Positions 8,457 through 15,710 of a DNA stretch of 51,936 nucleotides are shown here, piece after piece (position 1 is the first letter of the stretch; the number at the start of each line of letters is the position of its first letter). The position numbers were made by a program, and so were the translations under genes. The notes under the pieces were generated by a model. It worked only from the letters and a program-made list of their open reading frames with translations. It was not told the origin of the DNA and ran no database searches. This DNA comes from an uncultured Eubacterium sp. (GTDB lineage: Bacteria; Bacillota; Clostridia; Lachnospirales; Lachnospiraceae): assembly GCA_947178105.1 (NCBI GenBank), contig CAMWXD010000027.1, positions 1 to 51,936 on the forward strand. The letters run 5' to 3'.

Positions 8457-8468
8457 ATGCTTCCTCCG

Positions 8469-8520
8469 TTCTATTGCAATAGAATAATTATATTCTATCC
8501 TAATAGAATCAAGCTGTCAA
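8469..8520 (-). promoter_or_regulatory. blaI promoter with two operator palindromes (copy 2)
   Basis: Same elements as copy 1, shifted by 2,914 bases: TTGACA at 8515-8520, TAGAAT at 8492-8497 with a 17-base spacer, the near-palindrome at 8492-8509 and the perfect palindrome TTCTATTGCAATAGAA at 8469-8484. Confidence 0.8.
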
Positions 8521-8580
8521 GTATAAAATAAAGTATCATGCACTTTCCTTTAAGATAGTACCTAACCTATAAGACAGTAC

Positions 8581-8608
8581 TTGTATTTTTTTAATTACCT
8601 GATACAAT
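8581..8608 (+). promoter_or_regulatory. Candidate promoter of the flavin reductase gene
   Basis: TTGTAT (8581-8586), a 16-base spacer and TACAAT (8603-8608) lie about 64 bases before the flavin reductase start. The duplication boundary at 8598 falls inside the spacer, so the internal junction at 5684 keeps the -35-like box but has lost the -10. The boxes are moderate matches only. Confidence 0.4.
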
Positions 8609-8671
8609 CATAAATAAGGATGCAGGTACTGTCAATCCCATAAAAAATATAGAAGAAACGAGGTCATTCCG

Positions 8672-9238
8672 ATGAGAAAAAAGCTAAACATCACAGAAGG
8701 GATTTTCCCAATGCCAGTTTTAATGGTGGCAACCTATAATGAAGACGGAAGCGTGAACGTTATGAACGCTGCATGGGGCACCATGCAGGAACGAGGAAAC
8801 GTAGCCCTTAATTTAACTGAGACACACAAAACTGTAAAAAATATCAAAGAAAGAGGCGCTTTTACGGTAAGCATCGCAGATGCCGCCCATGTGGTGGAAG
8901 CCGACTATTTTGGTGTCGAGTCCGGCAATAAGGTTTCAGACAAATTTGAAAACAGCGGCCTTACCGCAAGCAAAGCGGAAATGGTAGATGCTCCGGTGAT
9001 CCATGAATTTCCGCTCTGTTTAGAATGTGAATTTATCGAATACCAGGACGGTGCATACGGATGCGGCGTCATCGGCAAAGTCGTAAATGTCACGGCGGAC
9101 GAAAAAGTACTCGTAGACGGAAAGGTTGATCTATCCTTAGTAAATGCAATCGCGTTTGACCCTTATACACATGGCTATTACAAAGTAGGCGAACGCGTCG
9201 GCGAAGCTTTCAAGGATGGTTTGCAGCTTAAAAAGTAA
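8672..9238 (+). CDS. Flavin reductase family protein (FMN-binding, flavoredoxin-like)
   Basis: The 188-residue protein has the split-barrel flavin reductase pattern: a start like MPVLMVATYNEDGSVNVMNAAW, the central NLTETHKTVKNIKERGAFTVSI and the late AIAFDPYTHGYYKVGERVG. Members bind FMN and accept electrons from NAD(P)H or ferredoxin; anaerobe versions resemble flavoredoxin. The start at 8672 follows GAGG at a suitable distance. It is a single gene, divergent from the blaI-like operon and convergent with the sigma factor operon. The physiological partner is unknown. Confidence 0.85.
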   Translation: MRKKLNITEGIFPMPVLMVATYNEDGSVNVMNAAWGTMQERGNVALNLTETHKTVKNIKERGAFTVSIADAAHVVEADYFGVESGNKVSDKFENSGLTASKAEMVDAPVIHEFPLCLECEFIEYQDGAYGCGVIGKVVNVTADEKVLVDGKVDLSLVNAIAFDPYTHGYYKVGERVGEAFKDGLQLKK

Positions 9239-9270
9239 TCCACGTATGCTGCATTGCAAACCTTTATTCG

Positions 9271-9332
9271 TAATAAAAACGGGTGTGACAAATAAACTGT
9301 AACGATTTGCACCGTTTATTCGTCACACCCGT
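9271..9332 (-). terminator. Strong hairpin terminator between convergent genes
   Basis: Arms at 9279-9297 and 9314-9332 match at 18 of 19 positions around a 16-base loop. On the minus strand the stem is followed by GTTTTTATT, fitting a terminator for the sigma/DUF4179 operon. There is no T-tract on the plus strand, but the stem may also slow rightward readthrough from the flavin reductase gene. Confidence 0.75.
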
Positions 9333-9432
9333 GCGCTTTGCATCCATCCTCAAATCAGGCCGTTGTCTCATCCATCGCTTTCAATGGCTGCGAAGACGAG
9401 CGGCGCGCAGGTGAGATCATGTTTCTGCCTGG

Positions 9433-10605
9433 TTACTCTACATGAATTTCCTTTGCAATGACAGCCTGATCCGCAACACTGCTGTTCAATCCTTCTTGTT
9501 CCATTTGAATCCAGTCATCAAAATTGTCAAAAATGAAGATATGCAGCGTTTCTATTTCTTTTCCCTGGACGGCAAATCCTGCCCTCCCTGCTATTTCAGT
9601 ATCTGGGTAAAGCATTTCCCCGTCCTGATTAAATACGATTGTCTGACATGGTTCATAAGACCACCCAAGTATCTCAAACATCTCTGCATCTGTCAAATCA
9701 GGATCTTTGGAAAGCAGTTTTTCTCTCCGGCCATCTGTCAGTTCTCTCTGCTTTCCTTTTGTCGTTGTATGGACAATGACCTGATACGGAGATATTACTA
9801 CATTACTAAGCGTAATGTTCCCTTTCTTCTCACCTACTTCAATCGTCTTTACATCCGCCTCGTTCACCTCAAACGGTAGGACAATATTCCAGCTACCATC
9901 CGTCCAATGGGATGCTGTTATTTCTTCTCTGTCAAGCATCCTGTCATCATCATAGCCTAGGCCATTTACATTTAAGCTAAGCTCGCCGCTGCCTGCTACT
10001 TTTTCTGCAAGGTTCACCTTCAGCATACCTGCAAATGTGTGGCTGTCGATCACCTTTCCCTCCAACGTATTTTCGAGCTGCTCAGGTGAATTTCCATCAA
10101 CACTCCAAGTTCCGCCTATATAAAATCCTGCGGCTGTCTGGTTATCTGCGATATTCCTACCTGTATAATGTTCTGGGATATGCGTAAAATCTGCCTCTTC
10201 TGCTTCCACATTCACTGTTAGAAATATGGAATATCCATCACAATAAACTTCCGATGCAGTCAGCGTGATTCCTTTATCTGTAACAGAATAGTCCAATGTA
10301 TCCAGATTTCCCACATCATCCTCCTTCGTCAGGACAGTTTGCTTATCTGTATAATCACCGGAATATGTGATATGATCCTCCACCTTCTCGAAAATTTTTC
10401 CAATCAGTGGAATCTTTGCTGCAAGCACCGGGTTAAAATAACCCAGTCCGCAAATTCCAATGACCGCCGCTGCAGCAGCCACTTTTCCTATTTTACCAAA
10501 TTTCTTCATTTTACCCATTCTCCTTTTACACACCTGGATTTCTCTGTCACTTACTTCAGGAGCAAGGGCCTGCTTTAAGATTTGATCCAATTTTTCATCT
10601 GTCAT
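9433..10605 (-). CDS. DUF4179-type anti-sigma/sensor protein
   Basis: The protein has 390 residues: a short cytoplasmic N-terminus (MTDEKLDQILKQALAP, charged to about residue 37), one membrane helix (about 41-62, AAAAAVIGICGLGYFNPVL) and a large beta-rich extracellular part. This matches DUF4179 proteins, which in Clostridia are encoded beside a sigma factor and are thought to act as its anti-sigma factor. The start at 10605 has GGAGG and overlaps the end of the sigma gene by 11 bases, so the two are translationally coupled. The signal sensed is unknown. The strong hairpin at 9271-9332 ends the operon. Confidence 0.8.
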   Translation of the reverse strand: MTDEKLDQILKQALAPEVSDREIQVCKRRMGKMKKFGKIGKVAAAAAVIGICGLGYFNPVLAAKIPLIGKIFEKVEDHITYSGDYTDKQTVLTKEDDVGNLDTLDYSVTDKGITLTASEVYCDGYSIFLTVNVEAEEADFTHIPEHYTGRNIADNQTAAGFYIGGTWSVDGNSPEQLENTLEGKVIDSHTFAGMLKVNLAEKVAGSGELSLNVNGLGYDDDRMLDREEITASHWTDGSWNIVLPFEVNEADVKTIEVGEKKGNITLSNVVISPYQVIVHTTTKGKQRELTDGRREKLLSKDPDLTDAEMFEILGWSYEPCQTIVFNQDGEMLYPDTEIAGRAGFAVQGKEIETLHIFIFDNFDDWIQMEQEGLNSSVADQAVIAKEIHVE

Positions 10606-11134
10606 ATCCTATCGCCTCCAATTTTTCCTTTAACTGCTTCTTTGCTTTCCGCATTCGGGTCTTGACGGTTCCTTCTGGCAGTCCGAGAATCTCAGACACC
10701 TCATGGACCTGCATATCTGCCGAATAATACAAATAGATTGGTATTCTGTATTTCTCCGGCAGGGATGCGACCAATCCCTGAATCATAGTTGCCTCATTTC
10801 GCTGCACAACAATCTGCTCTGGCGAAGCTTCATTCTCAGGGCCTGGCATCTGATATCCCTCATCGGACAGCTTATCCATACTGTCAACCGGAAGCAACCG
10901 CATCCTGTTTGCATATTTTTTCTTCTTATTTTTCCAAAGATAAATGGAAGTGGATAATGCATAACTCTTTGTATTCTGCATAAAGTCCAGCCTTTTCTTT
11001 TTCTCCAGCAGCTTGAGCATAGTGTCCTGATACAGTTCATCTCCATCTTCTGCGTCTTTAGCTATCATCCGGCAAAACCGCAGGATATCTTTTCCAAACT
11101 TCAGGACAAACTGCTCGAATTCCTCATTCTTCAT
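10595..11134 (-). CDS. ECF-type sigma-70 family RNA polymerase sigma factor
   Basis: The protein has 179 residues from the ATG at 11134, chosen because AGGAGG lies 8 bases upstream; a longer frame to 11257 has no good site. Region 2 is seen in DILRFCRMIAKDAEDGDELYQDTMLKL and region 4 in SLPEKYRIPIYLYYSAD followed by VHEVSEILGLPEGTVKTR, the helix-turn-helix that reads the -35 element. It is an extracytoplasmic-function style factor with its membrane partner encoded directly downstream. Probably autoregulated, as is usual for such pairs. The target regulon cannot be read from this window. Confidence 0.88.
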   Translation of the reverse strand: MKNEEFEQFVLKFGKDILRFCRMIAKDAEDGDELYQDTMLKLLEKKKRLDFMQNTKSYALSTSIYLWKNKKKKYANRMRLLPVDSMDKLSDEGYQMPGPENEASPEQIVVQRNEATMIQGLVASLPEKYRIPIYLYYSADMQVHEVSEILGLPEGTVKTRMRKAKKQLKEKLEAIGYDR

Positions 11135-11197
11135 AGCAGCCATCCTCCTTCCTCTTACAAGTCGACTTGCAAAGATTTGCCCTTGCATGTTTATATT

Positions 11198-11221
11198 GTC
11201 GTGACTTTGAAAAAAGTTTTC
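11198..11221 (-). promoter_or_regulatory. Possible ECF-type autoregulatory promoter
   Basis: Upstream of the sigma gene the minus strand reads GAAAAC (11216-11221), 14 bases, then CGAC (11198-11201), resembling the AAC and CGTC blocks of ECF promoters. The spacer is shorter than the typical 16, so this is only a candidate. Confidence 0.25.
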
Positions 11222-11290
11222 CGTTTTTGAAAAAATTTTGGCGCCTACTTCTTCCACGATAGGATCAAAGATTGTGATGGGACATTCCTC

Positions 11291-11815
11291 TTAACGGTTC
11301 TTTAGGCATTGCAAAATAGGATCGATATATTTTTTGTCTGAAATATCATAGGATGAAGAAATCATTTTGATCATTTGCCGCTCTTCTTTCGTTTTCTCTT
11401 TTTTTGCTTTCAGCGTTTTTACAAACATCTTCATCATCAGCCTGGATGCAGCAGGCATTTTTTCATAACGAAGCCCTCCCGGACAGTAAAACAGATTTAC
11501 TTTTTTTCGCTCCGCCCCAGTGAAATTTTGTTTCAGAGCGGGTTCCACTTCGGGACTGTCGATCGGGCTTGCGCCAACACAAAATACAATCAGCTTCTTG
11601 CCTGTCCATTGATCCATACGGCTCTTAAACCAGCGAATTTTACTGATACCGCCTGCACATGCCCAGCCGCCAAAAATAATCGCTTCATAGGCAGCCAGAT
11701 TTTTCTTTTTTGCATCTGATAAGGCAAGACAATCTGCGCCTGCCTCCTGCGCGATCCACCTCGCATAACGCTTTGTAAATCCTGTTTGAGAATTATAAAT
11801 TACAACTGTTTTCAT
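11291..11815 (-). CDS. Flavodoxin-domain protein
   Basis: This 174-residue protein starts MKTVVIYNSQTGFTKRYARW, the flavodoxin phosphate-binding loop (T/S-x-T-G-x-T pattern, here SQTGFT) near residues 8-13. The start at 11815 is chosen because GGAGG lies 8-9 bases upstream; it overlaps the end of the MarR gene by 23 bases. The rest (IIFGGWACAGGISKIRWF, LIVFCVGASP) fits the flavodoxin/protoporphyrinogen-oxidase-like HemG family with a basic C-terminal tail rather than a classic electron-transfer flavodoxin. Being coupled to a MarR regulator, it is probably induced by redox or chemical stress; that is inference. Confidence 0.8.
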   Translation of the reverse strand: MKTVVIYNSQTGFTKRYARWIAQEAGADCLALSDAKKKNLAAYEAIIFGGWACAGGISKIRWFKSRMDQWTGKKLIVFCVGASPIDSPEVEPALKQNFTGAERKKVNLFYCPGGLRYEKMPAASRLMMKMFVKTLKAKKEKTKEERQMIKMISSSYDISDKKYIDPILQCLKNR

Positions 11816-12308
11816 CTGCAAAACCTCCCTCGGCAACCTTTTGTTCCAAATTTTCTATGCCTGCATACAGTTTGGATAAAAGCAAAAAAAGCGTTTCAAT
11901 CTCTTCGTCTGTATAAACTTCAAAAAGAAATTTCAATTCTTCCTGATATACAAAAAAATCGTTCTGAAAATAATCATTTACTTTCTTTGTAGGGCAAATA
12001 CACATCGCTCTTGTGTCCTGCGGGCTTTGCTGTATCGTAATAAAGCCTTTTTTCATCAGTGCATCTGCCAATTTCTTAATATTTTGCCTGGAGCAACCTA
12101 ACAAATTTCCTAATTGGGTAAACGTTAACTGCTCTTTTGACTGCCTGACGACAGACAGCAGCATAAACTGCTTAAGCGATACCTCCGGAATGTGGTTATC
12201 AAAAAGCGTCTGCAACTTATTTCCGGCAATAAATAATGTGCTGAATATCGCTTTTCTTTGATTTTCGGTGGTACTGGAAAATCTCGTAATGAGATCATCT
12301 AATTTCAT
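11793..12308 (-). CDS. MarR-family transcriptional regulator
   Basis: The protein has 171 residues from the ATG at 12308, which has AGGAGG seven bases upstream; an earlier in-frame ATG at 12329 has no such site. The winged helix covers about residues 45-110 (LTFTQLGNLLGCSRQNIKKLADALMKKGFI, then QQSPQDTRAMCICPT), the typical MarR recognition helix and wing. It overlaps the flavodoxin-like gene and shares its promoter. Two similar short dyads overlap the promoter, so it most likely represses its own operon. The ligand is not evident. Confidence 0.88.
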   Translation of the reverse strand: MKLDDLITRFSSTTENQRKAIFSTLFIAGNKLQTLFDNHIPEVSLKQFMLLSVVRQSKEQLTFTQLGNLLGCSRQNIKKLADALMKKGFITIQQSPQDTRAMCICPTKKVNDYFQNDFFVYQEELKFLFEVYTDEEIETLFLLLSKLYAGIENLEQKVAEGGFADENSCNL

Positions 12309-12325
12309 ATGTATCCTCCTTATAT

Positions 12326-12374
12326 GCAACTTGTTACGTATTTTTATTATAGCAACAAGTTACCTATATGTCAA
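12326..12374 (-). promoter_or_regulatory. marR promoter with two operator half-site pairs
   Basis: Reading leftwards: TTGACA (12369-12374), 17 bases, TATAAT (12346-12351), a near-perfect promoter. The spacer holds GTAACTTGTTGC (12352-12363) and the region just after the -10 holds GTAACAAGTTGC (12326-12337). They differ only at the two central positions and each is an imperfect dyad with GTAAC/GTTGC arms. Their positions over the promoter suggest binding by the MarR protein. Confidence 0.7.
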
Positions 12375-12416
12375 TACACTTTCCTGGCCTTTTGCTTGCA
12401 ATTCTTTTTTGCTGTG

Positions 12417-13031
12417 ACAGTTCAGATAGGGTGTTACATTTTGGTCAATGGGACGATGGAAGAAGGGATTTTCCCAGCCTGCCAGTGCCCGTTACAGAAT
12501 GTTAAGAAGCCCTAAGTATTCTGCTGGCACGTTATGGCTTCGGCCGGTCGCGGCACCTTATCCGCTCCTGGCTTTGCCAGCAGCTAAAGGCTCCGCTTCG
12601 GCTTTGCCGCCTGGTTACTGTGCAGAATACAAAGGGCTTCTAAACATTCTTCCAAAGCCATCGGCAGGCTGGGAAAATCCCTTCTTCCATCTGGCTGACG
12701 CAAGTGTTACAAAGCCGTTCCACAGATGTAATATTTACTGGAGAGCTTGGAAAAGCCAGTCGGGAGAGGGGAGTTGTCCTGTTTTCTGTGATGTTGGAAG
12801 AATGGTTAGAATCTCTTAGTATTCTGCACCGTAACCAGGCGGCAAAGCCGCAGCGGCATCTTTAGACGCTGGTGCAGCCAGCGCGGACTAGGTGCCGCGA
12901 CCGTCCGGTGCCATAACGTACCAGCAGAATGCTTAGAGATTCTTGACATTCTGGAAAGAGAACAGAAAACAGGACAGCTCCCCTCTTCCGGCGTCCCTGA
13001 ATCTATAAATGTAACACCCTATCTGAACTGT
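12417..13031. repeat. Nested inverted-repeat element, about 615 bp, non-coding
   Basis: The outer ends are a perfect 25-base inverted repeat (12417-12441 with 13007-13031). Inside are two long hairpins. Hairpin A has a perfect 28-base stem (12456-12483 with 12663-12690), extended by matching blocks containing AAGCCCT and GTATTCTGC. Hairpin B has a 22-of-23 stem (12765-12787 with 12964-12986). The loop of B is a diverged reverse complement of the loop of A (shared blocks such as CGGCAAAG, GGTGCCGCGACC and GCCATAACGT). Open frames across it are shadows of the palindromes. It resembles a miniature mobile element or composite of two repeats; no target-site duplication was found. Confidence 0.8.
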
Positions 13032-13111
13032 TACTTTCACTATCTGAATATTTGATCTTGCTATTTTAAAAAAAATGTGTAACGCCGAGCAAAAGGAGGA
13101 ATTTGACATGA

Positions 13112-13201
13112 TTGCTGAAAAAAACTTATATCAAAAGCGCTTACGACCAATTACAGGTTATCAGCCAGGATAAACAAAAACGGTTAGAAAAACAATCCAG
13201 G
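13112..13201 (+). pseudogene. Remnant of an Rpn-type PD-(D/E)XK nuclease/transposase gene
   Basis: In this frame the sequence reads TYIKSAYDQLQVISQDKQKR, which resembles the conserved stretch after the nuclease domain of Rpn/PD-(D/E)XK transposase-family proteins common in gut Clostridia. There is no upstream nuclease domain and similarity fades after about 30 residues. A well placed AAAGGAGG and ATG (13108) exist in a neighbouring frame that stops after 21 codons. Best read as a decayed fragment beside the palindromic element. Confidence 0.4.
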
Positions 13202-13230
13202 AAATGCCGATTGCATCAGCATATCCTGGA
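13187..13230 (-). terminator. Terminator of the alpha-galactosidase gene
   Basis: On the minus strand TCCAGG-AT-ATGC pairs with GCAT-TT-CCTGGA (13196-13230), followed by TTGTTTTTC. It starts ten bases after the alpha-galactosidase stop codon. Confidence 0.75.
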
Positions 13231-13239
13231 TTTTAACCT

Positions 13240-15345
13240 CTACTGCTCCAGCAATACCGCCAACGCCTTTTTTCTTTCTTTTGGCTGATACAGCAGGCAG
13301 TGATCTATGCATTCTATGTTCTCTTCCTTTTCTGAATAGATCCATGCCGCCTTTGTTGGGCATCCTTGCGGCAGCGGAATCCTAATCTGCTCCGGCAAGT
13401 CTCCCTCAAACAGATGAATTACGATGTATGCCTTTCCATTAGCTCCAATGCGAAGTAGCGCCTGCCACCCCTTTGGATGGCGCGTACTTTTAATCTGTGT
13501 GCCATAATGATACGACTGTCCGTCCCGGATCATCGGCGCGATCTTTTTGTAAAATTCCATCCCGGCATCAATCATACGCCATTGTTCCTGGCTTAGCTGC
13601 GTGACATCCCCGGAGATGCACATTCTGCCCAAAAAGGTATTTGCAATCGAATATGCAATCCTCTGCAAAGAATCCTCCTTTCGGATCACAGCCCAGATCT
13701 GGCTCTGTGCAGGATGGATCACCCAATGAAGGTTCGCCGCTATCACAGGGATCTCCTCGCACTCATGGGCATCGGAAAAAGACGCCATACTCATCTGGCT
13801 CATCATGCCCGGCTCCAGCCTGTGCCCGCCTGACGCACAATTTTCCAGGACAATGCCAGGCACCTCGCGCTTCACCTTTTCAATAAACGCCTTTGATGCC
13901 TCCATGTTCCTGCGCAGCCCCTCGCCCAGCGATTCCGTGCCGTCGCATCCGGCTCCTATCGTCTCGTTATAGTCAATCTTCATATAGCCGAATCCGTATC
14001 GATTCAATGTCCCAATGACCTTATCTGTCAGATACTGCTCTACCCACGGGTCACACATGTCAAAAAACCTGCGCGCATAGCTGGTCAGAGGCTTTCCATC
14101 CTTGTGGAGCAGGTGCGCTTCCATTTGGTAAGCCTTGGATGCGCGTCCCACATTCTCGAACTCAAACCAGATCCCAGGAATCATCCCTGCCGCCCTGATC
14201 TTGTCCGTCGTCTGTTTAAGGCCCTGCGGAAATAATGCTTGTGAGACTTCATAATCGCCCATACTGATATCCCAAGGAACACCGTCTTGCTTGTACCATC
14301 CGGCGTCGATTACAAAATACCTAAATCCTTTGTCTTTGATGCAGTCCAGGATTGCGGAGATATTTTCATCAGAAGGATTTCCCCATGTAGTACAATATTC
14401 ATTGAAAATCATCGGCAGGCTTTTCTCTGTCTGCGGTACCTGCTCCAGCCCTTCCAATGCCGCTTCCGTCAGCCTTGCCGTAAAAACGTCGAAAGAATCG
14501 GTATGCGCCACGCTTACAATCGCTTCCGGTGTCGTAAACGCCTGTCCCGGCATGACCCGCTTCATCCAATGCCCAAAATCCCGGTCTGCAATGCCCCCGC
14601 TCATGGCAAGCGCGTCGTCCCTGCGGTACAGCTCCATCTGCCAGGAAGCATTGTGGGCGATCTGTGCTCCCCAAAACACCTGGTTCTGCTGGTCTTCTAC
14701 CGCTGCAAATGGGAAAAACTTATTGACCGGCATGGATCCGACCTGTCCGAACTTCTCACACCGCACCGCATACTTTGCCCAGGACGGTTCTAACTGCAAG
14801 TCCTCCAGCGGAATTCTTTCCGGACGCCCTTCCTGGCTCCACACGCTGCGGATCCTGTGCAAAAACATCTGTTCATGCCCGTCCCCATCCAGATACGGCG
14901 AAATGCTGCTGAGAGAAAAGCTTTCGAACATCTCCAGCATCAAATCCTCCTGTCCCTGATTCTCGATCGTGCAGCATATCCTCAGATAACGGCTCCCTTC
15001 CTTCCAGACAAGATGATGCGTCACCTGATAGCTTCCCGAAGCCGCTAAAACCGTCTGGATCTCCAGCCTGTCCCCGTTTCGTCTGACATCCTGTTTTTGA
15101 TATTCCAGCCTTCTCACGGTCTCGCTGTTGCGCATAGAATTGCCCATCGCATATGGTTCGTTGTACCGATCCCCTGCAATCTTAAGCTGAACCAGAGCAT
15201 CCACCTGCTCCTTCTTTTGTGCCTGTGCCAAAACCGGTATGCCGGCAGGCAATAATACCAGCCCGACCTGCTTTTTTTCTTCATCTGTCACATATCTGGC
15301 TGTCATATCACCAAGACGATAGTCTTTCAATATTTGTACTGCCAT
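13240..15345 (-). CDS. Alpha-galactosidase, glycoside hydrolase family 36
   Basis: The protein has 701 residues, the usual length for GH36 alpha-galactosidases, with an N-terminal beta-sandwich (to about 300) and a central TIM barrel. The barrel holds the acidic motif VIDAGWYK (345-352), the nucleophile in YMKIDYN (Asp458), ENCASGGHR (501-509) and the acid/base in SFSDAHE (Asp525). It should cleave terminal alpha-1,6-galactose from raffinose-type sugars. No signal peptide is seen, so it is intracellular. It is a single gene without a transporter beside it; the upstream cobalamin operon ends 124 bases away. Confidence 0.92.
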   Translation of the reverse strand: MAVQILKDYRLGDMTARYVTDEEKKQVGLVLLPAGIPVLAQAQKKEQVDALVQLKIAGDRYNEPYAMGNSMRNSETVRRLEYQKQDVRRNGDRLEIQTVLAASGSYQVTHHLVWKEGSRYLRICCTIENQGQEDLMLEMFESFSLSSISPYLDGDGHEQMFLHRIRSVWSQEGRPERIPLEDLQLEPSWAKYAVRCEKFGQVGSMPVNKFFPFAAVEDQQNQVFWGAQIAHNASWQMELYRRDDALAMSGGIADRDFGHWMKRVMPGQAFTTPEAIVSVAHTDSFDVFTARLTEAALEGLEQVPQTEKSLPMIFNEYCTTWGNPSDENISAILDCIKDKGFRYFVIDAGWYKQDGVPWDISMGDYEVSQALFPQGLKQTTDKIRAAGMIPGIWFEFENVGRASKAYQMEAHLLHKDGKPLTSYARRFFDMCDPWVEQYLTDKVIGTLNRYGFGYMKIDYNETIGAGCDGTESLGEGLRRNMEASKAFIEKVKREVPGIVLENCASGGHRLEPGMMSQMSMASFSDAHECEEIPVIAANLHWVIHPAQSQIWAVIRKEDSLQRIAYSIANTFLGRMCISGDVTQLSQEQWRMIDAGMEFYKKIAPMIRDGQSYHYGTQIKSTRHPKGWQALLRIGANGKAYIVIHLFEGDLPEQIRIPLPQGCPTKAAWIYSEKEENIECIDHCLLYQPKERKKALAVLLEQ

Positions 15346-15378
15346 GCTGCTGTCCTCCCAATCTTTATGTCATATTAA

Positions 15379-15447
15379 TGCATCACTGCCTTTTTCTGGT
15401 GATGCACCGCTATGCTTTATTTTACATCAGCATCCTTTCCAACACAA
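15379..15447 (-). promoter_or_regulatory. Candidate alpha-galactosidase promoter with dyad
   Basis: TTGTGT (15442-15447), a 17-base spacer and TAAAAT (15419-15424) read leftwards. Just downstream lies TGCATCAC / GTGATGCA (15379-15386 and 15399-15406, 12-base gap), a perfect 8-base dyad. It lacks a T-tract, so it is more likely a regulator site or leader hairpin than a terminator. The sugar regulator is not encoded here. Confidence 0.45.
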
Positions 15448-15469
15448 GCAAGATTTCGAATCATTCTTC

Positions 15470-15706
15470 TCATCCTTTTAGCCTCTGTATGATCGCCTCA
15501 TAATTTTCCGGCTGATGTGGGAAGGTACAGTTGGTACAGTCCTTTGTTTTCCTTCCTCCCTGTTCTAGATACACAGGATTACCAGGACACTGTTCCAAAA
15601 CATACAGCGGACAGTAACAAAATAAACAATTAAAGTCCTTTAGCCCCTGATGACAGGGAAAATAGCTGCAATCTTTGTTTTCAAAAAATCGATACGAATG
15701 CTTCAT
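15470..15706 (-). CDS. Cysteine-rich small domain protein of cobalamin clusters
   Basis: This 78-residue protein has nine cysteines: FPCHQ, FNCLFCYCPLY, EQCPG and KDCTNCTFPH. The pattern matches the cysteine-rich small domain family often encoded at the end of cobalamin biosynthesis operons. Such a layout suggests a metal or iron-sulfur site, but its biochemical role is not established. It follows cbiA by four bases and is the last gene of the superoperon. No clear T-tract terminator follows. Confidence 0.75.
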   Translation of the reverse strand: MKHSYRFFENKDCSYFPCHQGLKDFNCLFCYCPLYVLEQCPGNPVYLEQGGRKTKDCTNCTFPHQPENYEAIIQRLKG

Positions 15707-15710
15707 AATT

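Larger units (their letters stand above)
5685..8598. repeat. Tandem duplication, right copy (2,914 bp)
   Basis: This is the second copy of the 2,914-base unit. Its left edge is the fused junction (ATTAC joined to TGGAAAC, at 5684/5685), and its right edge is at 8598, inside the probable promoter of the flavin reductase gene. It carries a complete blaI-like gene, a complete M56/NlpC-like gene and the truncated ATPase gene. Because the outer right flank continues into unique sequence and the outer left flank completes the ATPase gene, the ancestral state was a single blaI-M56-ATPase operon. Confidence 0.93.

Noticed and set aside
2771..8598. The duplicated unit as a composite transposon or IS-borne element
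   Set aside because: No transposase, terminal inverted repeats or target duplications; the ends share one base only.
12448..12819. Open frame of 123 codons on the plus strand inside the palindromic element
   Set aside because: It has no binding site and reads through both arms of the hairpins; composition reflects the inverted repeats and no domain is recognisable.
13108..13173. Programmed -1 frameshift at A-AAA-AAC to join the short ORF with the Rpn-like frame
   Set aside because: A -1 slip leads to a frame that stops after about 20 codons and is not the one with the Rpn-like sequence; decay explains it better.
14287..14959. Long plus-strand frames opposite the alpha-galactosidase gene
   Set aside because: Shadows of a clear GH36 gene with intact catalytic motifs; no start signals.
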